Part shown: piece after piece, positions 46,616-57,908 of the stretch
Layout: every line of letters begins with the position of its first letter
Numbering within the stretch: the first letter of the stretch is position 1
Program-made: the position numbers and the translations under genes
The notes under the pieces: model-generated
Databases searched by the model: none
Seen by the model: the letters and a program-made list of their open reading frames with translations, nothing else
What the model was told of the DNA's origin: nothing
Assembly (NCBI RefSeq): GCF_907165205.1
Contig: NC_058193.1
Span: forward strand, 32,315,521-32,379,520
DNA length: 64,000 nucleotides
Direction of reading: 5' to 3'
DNA from: Coccinella septempunctata
Lineage: Eukaryota > Arthropoda > Insecta > Coleoptera > Coccinellidae

Positions 46616-48034
46616 GAGGGTGAGTCAGACTGGTACATATATACTCCATTACCTTTTTTTTAGCACTCGGTTGGCCATGGAAATTTGACACATTTCACTG
46701 TGTAAAGTAGGAAAATGTGGGGTTATGAAGCTTGTCAAAACATTTTTGGGTTTTAAATCAACGCTATGTTGCCCGTTCTACGTAAAAGTTTCTGTTATTA
46801 CGTATTTAGCACATGTTGAATCTCTTCGGAAAATATGTGACGAACATAATTGAAGTTTATACAAACTGATTGAAGGCATACCAAATCCAGTTATTTGCAT
46901 GGAAAATACAAGAGATCAGTATAATATCATGATATGCACTAGCTTGAGGAGAGTTAATGTTCGTTATCTTCTTTGGCTAAAGTTTGAATACGTTGAATCA
47001 GTTGTAGATTTCAAAAATATTAACCCGAAGATGAAATGCATATGATGCAGTGGTTGGGAATATGTATCTCCCGAAGAAATTAACAGATAATTACAAGAAT
47101 GTTAAATTCTTCAACAAAAATCATCTTGCATCAATGGAAGTCGAAATAATTAAAGGAAGTTTCAAGCCAAGATGAACTTCACCTTTGAACAAAAAGTTCA
47201 CATGAATAAACAATTAACAGGACAAATGGCGCGTATTTGTGGCTGTTCATCTTAATACATTGATATAATAATAATAATTAGATATTTATTGGTACCTTAA
47301 GACATTCACAATGTATAGGACAAGTCAAATGAGAAATAGAAAAATAAATTTTCGGGAACTTATTCTACGATGACATTAATCGAAAATCCTGTAGTAAACT
47401 TTTCGCATTAATTGACTCAAACAAAAAATTCTCAAAATGCTGCCACTTTTTTGGGTCTCCCAATAGAAGGAAATTCTTTGTCATCATCTTCATTCACAAT
47501 CTTTCTGATTGTGGAAATATTGAACTGAAATATAAGTCATAAGATTCAGATGAAACATTATATAAATTCTCTTTCTTCTCATTGAATATGTTCGCTACCG
47601 TCTGACGTATTGTGGATTTTAGAATATCAGGACTATTTGAATGAGCGGACCTGAATTTTAAATAGCACTTCCTGAAACCCTGTCTCTTTTTTCAACCACT
47701 TTCGGCTTTTTCGTAATAAAAATCGATATAAGTTGTGGCAACGGCGTTATGGCATTAACGACATTTCATGAGTGCCAACCTTACTCAGTTCTAGTAACAA
47801 AAACTTGAGGAAATTATTTCATGGCCAACCGACTGCTGAAATAAATCTGAAGTATAGTTATTCTAAATGTTATTTTGTTTTTCCAGTGTTGGCACAGCTC
47901 ATTATGAAAACTTAAAATGGCTATATCTTTTCATCAGGCCTAATGGCAAAAATGGTATAGAAAAAAGCGTTTCTTTTGACCTCAAGAATCTACTGTTAAA
48001 ATATTTGTACGAGTCGAAGACTCACTCTGTATAG
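46616..48034. mobile_element. Family B element copy 7, interrupted by family A copy 6
   Basis: Only the first 25 or so bases (agagggtgagtcagactggtacata) lie left of family A. To the right the copy resumes at AGTTATTCTAAATGTTATTTTG and runs to the terminus cgaagactcactctgt. The sequence between these points in intact copies is missing, so a deletion accompanied or followed the insertion. Confidence 0.8.
46642..47854 (-). mobile_element. Family A TIR element, copy 6
   Basis: The left TIR is TACTCCATTACCTTTTTTTT. The right TIR is shortened (AAATAAATCTGAAGTA). TA is outside both ends (46640-46641 and 47855-47856). Confidence 0.85.
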
Positions 48035-49494
48035 ACCTATGTTGATCCTTCCAATTACGTGCTTATTCCATTCCAATCAATTTGATTTTGAGTTATTGTG
48101 GAATCCTTCTTAAAAGTAGTCGAGAATGTAGATTAACATCTTCGACGAATTGTTTCAATCTAAACCAAAATACCACAAGCGTTCAAAAGCTGCCGTTGCA
48201 TGATTCGACAAGTACTCAAAGGCTCTCTGAAGGAAGGCACAGTCAAAAATCGATCTTGTGCAGGAGTGGTAGATCTTGGGCGTCCACTTCTCGGTCTTTT
48301 TTACAGTTTCTCGATCATACCAATAGTACTTTTGGCTTGAGAAGCTCTGAGTTCACGTTTTGGCATTATTGCAAAACAAATTTTCAGATTTTGAATCAAA
48401 GTTGATCCAACTGATCCAAAATTCGCAACGACAAGAACTTGCCCGAAACTGAGGAGTCATCAAACGAGGAGAAAAAACCATTCAGATGTAAGAGAGTAGA
48501 CATTCGATCTCTCATGAATGAACATTTGGTGTACAAGAATCAACCAGCAACTTTTGACATGATCACAAAATGTCTGAACTTCCTAAACTTTTGTGGAGCA
48601 GTATATCCCTCATCTTCAATATCTCCCTGTTGTATCTCTGCCTTCTACCTCATATTTCCCCCAATTTATTCAACAATCTGACACCAGAGTTTTTCCAGTT
48701 CAGGTTCGTTAGACGCTGGTGGCGTGAGTTAACCGTAACAAAGTTTAAAGGCCACATTTCTCATTTTTCTTTTATATGAGTTACCAGTATCATCTTACCG
48801 AGACCGTATTTCTTCGAGGACGCAGTAGCCGGAGAAAAACGACATCAATTTTCATGAGCACTCGATGGCGAGCCGTCATGTTACGATAATTTATCATGTG
48901 CAGTTGGCCGAGCCAGTCCTCACTTGTCGGAAGGCGATATTCAACGTAAACGTAATATTACCTCCCGGTATATATTATTTATGTGGCTCCGAGTTGGAAG
49001 AAGAGAAATTGAAGTTGTCGAGGACCCTTGTCCTGCTCCAATGAAACTTGAATGTGGCTATAAAAGGACGCTGACAAATACGATTTCGAAAAGGAAGAAC
49101 AAAGAATTTTAGGTGATGATGAAACATCACACCACAGAATGCAGAGTTGCTTTTCCAATCGCTATGCCCAGACGCTTTTAGTGCAATGGCTGATAAATAA
49201 TCCTCATGAATACTCCTTACGAGTAGCTATGATGCAGTTTGATAAGAAATAGGAATATTTCAAGTCTGATGACTTATGCTCATCAGTTATAACTGTGTCA
49301 TTTGAGGTGCCATCTTTAGGCAGCTGTATTTAGATACACCTAAGAAGCCTCTTAGGAGGCTCCTCAAAAAAAAACCGGAACATTATACGAAAGAACCATA
49401 TGATTTTTTGACAAGGAATCACCCCTTAAGTTTTTCGCAAGTATTCATTTATACCCTTTATATTTCTCAAAAGTCTCAAGTTTCTACGAGGATG
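48035..49494. other. Unique intronic sequence, GC-richer centre
   Basis: Frames at 48082-48405, 48439-48681 and 48570-48779 (+) are unrecognised. 48780-49090 is GC-richer and single copy here. A short hairpin CCTAAGAAG-CCTCTTAGG lies at about 49339-49357. Confidence 0.3.
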
Positions 49495-49515
49495 TATTAA
49501 TAACTAGTTAGCTTA

Positions 49516-49640
49516 CGTCCAGTTTCATAATCAAATTTAAAGTCACTTTAAGCTCAAAGCTTCCTTTACTGTCATTTTTAGTAGAGTTTAAGGAAGCTTC
49601 AAAATTAAAACGACTTTATGTTTGATTATGAAACCGGCCG
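49516..49640. mobile_element. 125-bp MITE inside mariner copy 5
   Basis: The inverted ends CGTCCAGTTTCATAATCAAA and CGGCCGGTTTCATAATCAAA (as reverse complement) enclose a near-palindrome with GAAGCTTCCTTAAAC arms. TTA lies on both sides (49513-49515, 49641-49643), and the mariner sequence TTAG-CTAG is restored when it is removed. The 3-bp TTA duplication suggests a Harbinger-type MITE. Confidence 0.85.
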
Positions 49641-49771
49641 TTAGACTAGCTCCATGAATATAAAAATATTGCGTTACCATAGCAACGAACAATAACTCAT
49701 TAGAAGTGTCAGCGTGAAGTTTGAGGTCAAAAAAGTAAACCAGAGTTACGCAAGAAATTAAAAGAAAGAAG

Positions 49772-50290
49772 ATGTCCTCCGAAATTTTGAAAATCGAAAA
49801 ATTGGAGTATCGAGCCATCATCAAGTACCTGTATTTTAAAGGGTTAAGAGGTAAGCAGATCTACAAAGATATGCTTAATACCCTTGGTGATCAATGTCCT
49901 TCGTATGCGACCGTGAAAATTGGACTGCAGGCTTCAATAGAGGTAAATTTTCCATTGAAGATGATGACCGATCGGGAAGACCAGTTTCTGTGTCAGTCCC
50001 CGAAAATATCGATGCAGTTCATGACATTATTTTATCAGACCACCGAATTGTTACTATGGATGTGACTTGGGTACATTTCTACGATCCAGAAACAAAGCAA
50101 CAATCGATGGAATGGCGACACTCTGGTTCTCCAAGATCTAAGAATTTTCGTGCCCAAAAATCTGCTAGAAAAATTGTTGCTTCAGTTTTTTGGAATTGCC
50201 ATGGAGTAATCATGATTGCTTTTTTGGATAAGGGTAGAACAATAACTGTACGAGAAAAAATTAAACAGAAAAGACGCGGAAAGCTATACA
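49772..50290 (+). pseudogene. Mariner transposase pseudogene, copy 5
   Basis: ATG is at 49772 with LEYRAIIKYLYFKGLRGKQI, then a one-base loss near VKIG (canonical VKNW). A deletion of about 240 bp joins SDHRI directly to VTMDVTWVHFYDPETKQQSM across a shared CCGAATTG word, removing the second half of the HTH region. The Glu after the first catalytic Asp is changed to Val (DVTW for DETW). A further small deletion removes GDYYSTLLTTL. The C-terminal Asp motifs are lost with the 3' truncation. Confidence 0.9.
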
Positions 50291-50908
50291 AACCTATTTT
50301 ACCATAAACAAAGTATCAGTGTTCACTAAATAGCAAAAGCCTTAGACAAAAGAAAGAGTCTAAGGCAAAAGCAGATCACAATTTTCATCCTCCCTAAGGT
50401 AAAAAGCAACTATACTTCTTTTCCAGCATTAAACTAATTGGTTTTCCAAAATGAAACACGCTTTTCAGTTTTTGACATACAAATTGAAAATAATCACGAA
50501 GGTAACAACCAGAACATGAAGTTACTCGGAATCTATTGCGGTATAGGTCTGATATCACTATGTTAATTTCTTCGAAAAATTACCCAACAGCACGATAAGC
50601 ATTTATTAAATCCACTTGAAAGGGTATCTCACGCTCTTTTGTATTATTGTTCGTGAAAAATGGCTCGTGATAAAAATAGCAATTGTTATCTCACATGTAG
50701 GTATAATTAACGCTATTTCCTGTTTCTTGTTTCACTTTTTAATCTTGATCCTTGTTAATTTGTTTTATGAATGAGAATGTAGGAAATTATTGAAGTGTAC
50801 TTTTCATTCATTATTTCCTTTATGTAGGTCATTATCTTTGATTGAGAATGATAGTGTGTGACAATTCAACACATAATCAAAGTTTATGTATAGTACTTTC
50901 TAGTCTTG
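50291..50908. other. Unique intronic sequence
   Basis: No gene or repeat was recognised between the truncated mariner and the tandem array. Confidence 0.4.
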
Positions 50909-52966
50909 GGCGAGCAATTGCGGAAGACTATTATCCGTTTAGATTTTCATCGTTGAAATGGCATTTTTCAAAAATTGCAAATTTCACTCTGAGATATCTC
51001 TGGTTATATTCCTCTAATCCAATGGAGATCTCTGGTTCTATAATCAGCATCGCCAAGACTCCCACCCTAACACCAAAACTCGATTTAGAAAATCTCGATT
51101 TTTTCTGTCAAAAATAAGAAGAGGTTAGACCCCCCCTGAAATGATATATTTTGTACTCTGTCTGAAAATCAGGATGTTCTTCTACTGTCTAAGGATATGG
51201 AGTGTATGATACTTACTTTGTTGATTCCACCAAACCAAACAGTTGATGATTCCATAGAGAATTGCACTCCAGAGAGCACTTCAAAGTGAACTGGAAAATG
51301 AAAAATGGAAAAACAATAAATTCATTTTTTTCTAAACAGTGTCAGATATCTGAATGTTTGGTATAAAAATATAGGTTTTCGAATACGCTGAATCTATTGC
51401 GAGTATTCTCGAGAGCCTATCTCCCTCCGTTTAGATTTTCACCTCTGAAATGGCATTTTTCAAAAAATGGCAAATTTCAATCTGCGATATCTCCTGTTAT
51501 ATACGTCTGCTCCAATTGGGATTTCCGGTTTCGTAATCAGCGTTGATAGGGCTTTTATCCTAGCACAAAAACTCAATTTCGAAAATCCCGATTTTTTGGG
51601 TCAAAAATGAGCAAGGGGTTAGACCCCCAAAAATGACATATTTGTTCCTCTGCCTGAAAATCAGGATGTTCTACTACTGTCTTAGGATATGGAGTGTATA
51701 ATACTTACTTTGTTGATTCCACAAAACCAAACAGTTGATGATTCCATAGAGAATTGCACTCCAGAGAGCACTTCAAAGTGAACTGGAAAATGAAAAATGG
51801 AAAAACAATAAATTCGATTTTTTTCTAAACAGTGTCAGATATCTGAAAGTTTGGTATGAAAGTATAGGTTTTCGAATACGCTGAATCTATTGGAAGCATT
51901 TTCGGAAGCCTATCTCCCTCCGTTTAGATTTTCATCTCTGAAATGGCATTTTTCAAAAAATGGCAAATTTCAATCTGCGATATCTCCTGTTATATACGTC
52001 TGATCTAATTGGCATTTCCGGTTTCGTAATCAGCGTTGATAAGGCTTTTATCCTAGCACAAAAACTCAGTTTCGAAAATCTCGATTTTTTGGGTCAAAAA
52101 TGAGCAAGGGGTTAGACCCCCCAAAAATGACATATTTGTTCCTCTGCCTGAAAATCAGGATGTTCTACTACTGTCTTAAGATATGGAGTGTATAATACTT
52201 TCCTTGTTGATTCCACCAAACCAAACAGTTGATGATTCCATAGAGAATTGCACTCCAGAGAACACTTCAAAGTGAACTGGAAAATGAAAAATGGAAAAAC
52301 AATAAATTCGATTTTTTTCTAAACAGTGTCAGATATTTTAAAGTTTGCTATGAAAATATAGGTTTTCGAATACGCTGAATCTATTGCGAGCATTTTTGGA
52401 AGCCTTTCTCCCTCCGTTTAGATTTTCATCTCTGAAATGGCATTTTTCAGAAAATGGTAAATTTCAATATGCGATATCTCCTGTTATATACGTCTGATCC
52501 AATTGGGATTTCCGGTTTCGTAATTAGCGTTGATAAGGCTTTTATCCTAGCACAAAAACTCAGTTTCGAAAATCTCGATTTTTTGGGTCAAAAATGAGCA
52601 AGGGGTTAGACCCCCCAAAAATGACATATTTGTTCCTCTGCCTGAAAATCAGGATGTTCTACTACTGTCTTAGGATATGGAGTGTATAATACTTACCTTG
52701 TTGATTCCACCAAACCAAACAGTTGATGATTCCATAGAGAATTGCACTCCAGAGAGCTCTTCGAAGTCAACTCGAAAATGAAAAGTGGAAAAACAAAAAA
52801 AATTATTTTCTCCCAAACTGGGCCAGATATTTGAAATTTTGGTATGAACATATAGGTTTTCGATCACGCTGAATCTATTGCGAGTAATTTCGAAAGCTTA
52901 TCTCTCCCCGTTTAGATTCTCATCTTGGAAATGGCATTTTTCCAAAATTGCGAATTTCACTTGAGA
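50909..52966 (+). repeat. Tandem array of about 493-bp units (four copies and a part)
   Basis: The anchor GATATGGAGTGTAT-ATACTT recurs at 51194, 51686, 52180 and 52674, with spacings of 492, 494 and 494 bp. Units share TTGATTCCACCAAACCAAAC, GATGATTCCATAGAGAATTG, the GGTTTTCGAATACGCTGAATC segment and GGGGTTAGACCCCCCAAAAA. The inner units are the most alike and the outer ones more diverged, typical of unequal exchange. No ORF persists across units. Confidence 0.95.
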
Positions 52967-53390
52967 ATTCGTCAAGACCGAATGGTTAGGCTGAAATGGA
53001 TGAAATTCTCTGATTTATTACTAGAAGAGTTGCTCTTTCAGAATATGTATTATGTTTAGAACTACAATAATTTTCCTGGAAGATAATCGTCTCGAAAGAT
53101 GACCTTCGAAAATTTACCAAAAAGTTGGGTTCAGTCGAAACTTCCTCAAGATCGGGGTGGATGAAATGTCGAGATTTATCACTAGAAAGGTTGTTCTCTC
53201 AGAGTATGTATCACGTTTTAATCTTCCATGATTTTTCTGCTGAATACAACCTAACTCGAAAGTTGAATAATGGAAAAATCAATAATTTGATTTTCTGGTA
53301 AACAGTATTAGATATACGAATGTTTGGTAAGCAAATGTAGGTTTTCGAACATTCCCAAAGCCTATACCCCTTCGTTCAGATATATTTTAT
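52957..53390 (+). repeat. About 170-bp units plus a partial 493-bp unit
   Basis: Two copies of the 174-bp type unit lie here (GGATGAAATTCTC at 52998, GGATGAAATGTCG at 53159), inverted relative to 25917-26420. At 53265-53390 a fragment of the 493-bp unit recurs (AATGGAAAAATCAATAATTT, GTAGGTTTTCGAAC). Confidence 0.75.
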
Positions 53391-54768
53391 ATATTTTTAC
53401 ATATATTTCCTTACTATTTGTTGTGCACTATATCGTACCTATTATACCTTTAGCCTTCATATCAATACATCCATTTATTTCTCCATATTCCGGTCGATAA
53501 CATAAAATGTCACAACTTGTTATAACCCCCCTGATAAAATATTTCCAGACAGACGAATCCTCTGCCATAAGCATTTCCACATTTATATTCATGAGTTTCT
53601 TTTATAAACACTCAAGTAAATAGCATTGATATAATGGAAAGAAGAAAGTAATTTACCAGTTCCATTCTAGATGAAAAAAAGTCGTCAGCTAAGAATGAGA
53701 ATAAACATCCTTAGCATTACCTCATTCCCTTCCTCCCAAAGATATTCGGGAGTTTTCGTTGACTTCATTCGTTATTATCATTCTTCTCTGCATCAAAACG
53801 TTCTGATTCATGAATAGGTCAGGGGAGTTGAATATTAAGCAGTTGAATCTATATGAATGAAGAGTGTGGGTGGCTTTTCCATTTTCCATTAGCGTTTGAT
53901 TTTAATTAACTAACACTGCTCAACGTTTGATAGGGATAACACGTAAAGTTTTTTTATTCGTGGCTTTTATTAACTTTCTCTTTTAGGAGAAAAGGTTTGT
54001 CAACTCCGTTGGACCCAATTGTTTGAGGGGGAAGAGGTCGAAGTTATTCAAAACAGTTTATGATTTAAAGAACTGCTTTTGGAAGAGGTTTTCCTCAATT
54101 GTTGAGCAGTGTATCCAAGCCACGTTCGAGGAAAGTTAATTTTAAAGCGAACCTTGTCCGAGAAAATTTTCCCGGTGAAAGACCAATAGATATGACGGAT
54201 GAAATCACCGTTTGTCATTATCGATCTTCTTTTCAGTTCCCTCAGGAGTAGCGAAACATTAAAAAGTAATTATGGGTGGCCGACCGACCGACGCTCTAAT
54301 TTTCAATTTGCTTCATCCCACTCAATTGGCGAAGGCTTTTTACGTGCGAGTTTTTTTTTTCAATGGGATATAATGCTACGCCCAGGAAGTTACTGGTGAA
54401 TAGGAATTAATACCTAACCACTTTTCTCAAGGTTTGAATGGATGTTTTATTTGCGCGATATTTCTTTGAAATCCACTCACTTTTCTCTTCTTTTGATTAG
54501 TCAAATAATTAGCCTACTTTTGGTTCTGCAATTTGCGCGTTTTGTTCGTTTCTGAAGGAAAATCTAGACTGCACGTCAGTTTTTTTTTCTAGAAACGTTC
54601 GGAGAAGTTTTCTACCCAATTATTTTTGTTTTTACTGGATAGTTTTGCCCATTCAATACCACAACATAAAGAATTTTATTTGTCGTTGTCTTGTCGAATT
54701 TGATAACCCATCATCGTCGCATTATAGTGTACGTGAACATTTTCTTGAGTACTGAAGTTATCTATGTA
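53391..54768. other. Unique intronic sequence
   Basis: No repeat or gene was recognised. 54100-54320 is somewhat GC-richer. Possible intronic regulatory DNA, not demonstrable from sequence alone. Confidence 0.35.
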
Positions 54769-56287
54769 TACTCCATTCACATTTATTTTAGCATTCGGTT
54801 GGCCATGAAATAATATTCTCAAGTTTTTGTAACTAGAACGGAGTAAGGTTGGCACTCATGAAATGTCGTTAATGTCACAGCGCCGTTGCCACAACTGATA
54901 TCAATTTTTATTACGAAAATGCCGAAAGTGATTGAAAAAAGAGACAGGGTAACAGGAAGTGCTATTTAGAATTCAGGTCCGCTCATTCAAATTGTTATAC
55001 CCTGATATTCTAAAATCCACAATACGTCAGACGGTAGCGAACAAATTCAATGTATGAAAATTCATATAATGTTTCATCTGAATCTAAACGACTTATATTT
55101 CAGCTGGATATTTCAACAATCAGAAAGATTGTGAATGAAGAGGATGACAGAGAATTTCCTTCTATTGGGACACCCAAAAAAGAGGTGGCAGATGAGAATT
55201 TTATGTTTTAGTGAATTAATGCGATAAGTTTACTACAGGATTTTCGACGAATGTCATCGTAGAATAGGTTCCCGAAAATTTATTTTTCTATTTTTCATTT
55301 GACTTGTCCTATACATTGTGAATGTCTTAAGGTACCAATAAATATCTAATTATTTTTATTATATCAATGTATGATGAACAGCCACAAATACGCGCCAGTT
55401 GTCCTGTTAATTGTTTATTCATGTGAACTTTTTGTTCAAAGGTGAAGTTCATCTTGACTTGAAACTTAATTATTTCGACTTCCATTGATGCAAGATGATT
55501 TTTGTTGAAGAATTTAACATTCTTGTAATTATCTGTTTATTCCTTCTGGAGATGCCTATTACCAACCACTGTCATCGAAGAATAAGTTCCCGAAAATTGA
55601 TTTTTCTGTTATTCATTTGACTTGTCCCATACATTGTAAATGTCTTGAGGTACCAATAAATACCTAATTATTATCATTATATCAATGTTTTAAGAGGAAC
55701 AGCCACAAATACGCGCCAGCTGTCCTGTTAATTGTTTATTCATGTGAAATTTTTGTTCAAAGGTGGAGTTCATCTTGACTTGAAACTTCCTTTAATTCCT
55801 TTTACTTATATTGATGCAAGATGAGTTTTGTTGAAGAATTTAACATTCTTGTAATTATCTGTTAATTCCTTCGTGAGATACCTATTCCCAACCACTGCAT
55901 CATATGCATTTCATCTTCGGGTTGATATTTTTGAAATCTACAACGTATTCAGACTTTAGCCAAAGAAGATAACGAACATTAGCTCTCCTCAAGCTAGTGC
56001 ATATTATGATATTATACTGATCTCTTGTATTTTCCATGCAAATAACTGGATTTGGTATGCCTTCAATCAGTTTGTATAAACTTCAATTATGTTTGTCACA
56101 TATTTTCTGAAAAGATTCGACATTGTGACAAAATACCTACGTAATAACAGAACGGGCAACATAGCGCTGATTTAAAACCCAAAAATGTTTTGAAAAACGT
56201 CGTAACCCCACATTTTCCTACTTTACACAGTGAAATGTGTCAAATTTCCATAGCCAACCGACTGCTAAAATAAAAGTGAATGGAGTA
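54769..56287 (+). mobile_element. Family A TIR element, copy 7, with internal duplication
   Basis: Both TIRs are present, with TA outside (54767-54768, 56288-56289). It is 1519 bp instead of 1.2 kb because the segment from TCATCGTAGAATA-GTTCCCG to GAATTTAACATTCTTGTAATTATCTG is present twice in tandem (about 55253-55533 and 55573-55862). It is inverted relative to copies 5 and 6 in the same intron. Confidence 0.9.
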
Positions 56288-56364
56288 TAGGTACTGAAAT
56301 AATTGTTTGTTACATGCACTTGGAAATTGATTTTTGCCTCTTTAAAACCATTTTTCTGTTCAAG

Positions 56365-56598
56365 GTTTGGATATTCGGCAATGTCTGGTGCAAGATCTGG
56401 TTGGCGCTGGATGTTTGGATGTGCACGGCCAGCATATTGAACCTATGTGCCATTTCTCTGGACAGATATGTGGCTGTCACTAGACCGATCACTTACCCCA
56501 GCATTATGTCTAGAAAGAGAGCGAAATGGCTTATAGCCGGTCTATGGATCTTGAGCTTCGTCATATGTTTTCCACCACTGATAGGTTGGCGAGATAAG
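56365..56598 (+). CDS. Dop1R2: Dop1R2 exon 2: TM3, DRY, TM4
   Basis: These 78 codons run between an AG acceptor (56363-56364) and a GTGAGT donor (56599), both phase 0, and join ELFK to VWIFGNVWCKIW. TM3 contains the disulfide Cys 97, the amine-binding Asp 104 in LALDVWMCTAS, and D121-R122-Y123 in ISLDRYVAV. The second intracellular loop TRPITYPSIMSRKRAKW leads to TM4 with the conserved Trp 149 (GLWILSF) and ends ICFPPLIGWRDK at the start of extracellular loop 2. VWMCTASILNLCAISLDRYV followed by TYPSIMS is the signature of insect Dop1R2 (DAMB). Dop1R1 and octopamine receptors have different text around Asp 3.32. The third exon (TM5 onwards) was not found before 64000. Confidence 0.9.
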
Positions 56599-56653
56599 GT
56601 GAGTTTTGTAGGAAAATAGTTTTTTTTAATATACCTTCTGTACAATATCATAT

Positions 56654-57717
56654 ACAGGGTGTCCGCGCTGTGGGGCAGCGGTCGATTACTCAAATTCTAT
56701 TAACTTAAAAAAAAGAGTTTCAAATAAAACTTTCCTCTTTTTAAGTAGAGCATCTCCCAAAATTATTAAGAACTATACAAAGTGTTTCGTTTCTTCCGCA
56801 AAGCTATCAACTTCGTTATTTTAAATGGAACACCCTATATATATTTACATTTTTGAATTCCTTGTTGAATTTGTATATAAGTTTGATGACACAACTATGT
56901 CTGAATTCTCAACGGTTTTCGAGAAATTTTACTTTTTAACAATATTTTGATAGTTTGAGGTACTTACATAAAGGACTATAGCTTCGTCCCTACACTATAT
57001 AATTGATTCAAATATGGACTGTGTCTAGTCAATAAAGAATACACTAAAAATTCTTTTCGTAAATAACCATATTATATACAGAGTCCACGAAAACGTAGAT
57101 TCATTATCAAAACAGAAATTCATCAAAATCTTCATTTTTTTGAATGGCAACCCATATTTTTTTCTGTTCATTATTTGAAACAACGAGAGCGAACAAAAAA
57201 TGTTTGAATAATGAATAGAAAAAATGGGGTGCCATTTAAAAAAATGAAGATTTTGATGAATTTCTGTTTTGATAATGGATATACGTTTTCGTAGACCCTG
57301 TATATAATTATTCACGGAGAAAATTTTTAGTGTATTCTTTATTGACTAGTCATAGTCCATATTTGTATCAACTGTATAGTATAGGGACGAAGTTATAGTC
57401 CTTTATGTAAGTACTTCAAACTATCAAAATATTGTTAAAAAGTAACATTTCTCGAAAACCGTTGAATTCAGACATAGTTGTGTTATCAAACTAATATTCA
57501 AATTTATCAAGGAATTCAAAAATGGAAAAATATACAGGGTGTTCCATTTAAAATAACGAAGTTGATAGCTGCGCAGAAGAAACGAAACACTTTGTATAGA
57601 TCTAAATCATTTTAGGAGATGCTCTACAAAATGAGGAAAGTTTTATTTAAAATTCTTTTTTGTAAAGTTAATAGAATTAGAGTAATCAACCCCTGTCCCA
57701 TGGCTCGGACACCCTGT
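56654..57717. mobile_element. 1.06-kb palindromic fold-back element
   Basis: The element is an almost complete inverted repeat centred near 57186. Left arm segments (ACAGGGTGTCCG, TGGAACACCCTATATA, GGACTATAGCTTCGTCCCTA, TTCATCAAAATCTTCATTTT) each recur inverted in the right arm. Its ends are ACAGGGTGTCCG and CGGACACCCTGT. A nested ACAGGGTGTTCCATTTAAAAT terminus lies in each arm (near 56825 inverted, 57534 direct), suggesting one element inside another before the inversion formed. The minus frame at 57025-57315 runs across the centre and is not a gene. Confidence 0.85.
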
Positions 57718-57732
57718 AGATATTATTAGATA

Positions 57733-57908
57733 CTTGAACCACCACTTGTTTAACATAAATCTGTGAAAAAACGAAATGATGTTGTCTGCTCTGTCTTCCA
57801 CTGAGCAACATACTGGATACCATCACTTGTTGAACATAAATCTGTAAAAAAACGAAATGAATGATGTTGTCTGCTCTGTCTTCCACTGAGCAACATACTG
57901 ATACCAAG
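57733..57908. repeat. Two-unit tandem duplication, 81-85 bp
   Basis: CACTTGTTTAACATAAATCTG-GAAAAAACGAAATGA and GATGTTGTCTGCTCTGTCTTCC-ACTGAGCAACATACTG occur twice (from 57743 and 57824). The second unit has an extra ATGA. Confidence 0.9.

Larger units (their letters stand above)
49495..50290 (+). mobile_element. Mariner element, copy 5 (3' truncated, MITE inside)
   Basis: The 5' end is TACGAGGATGTATTAATAAC. A 125-bp MITE interrupts the 5' UTR. The element stops at GGAAAGCTATACA, leaving out the last 350 bp or so and the right TIR. Confidence 0.9.
42755..56364 (+). other. Dop1R2 intron between TM2 and TM3 exons (13.6 kb)
   Basis: The donor is GTAAGG and the acceptor tract is TTTTTCTGTTCAAG. 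The intron contains two family B copies each split by a family A copy, a possible zinc-finger repeat fragment, a mariner with a MITE inside it, the 493-bp tandem array, and a third family A copy ending 77 bp before exon 2. Confidence 0.85.

Noticed and set aside
57025..57315. 96-codon minus-strand ORF
   Set aside because: It spans the centre of the fold-back palindrome; the peptide reads through inverted arms.
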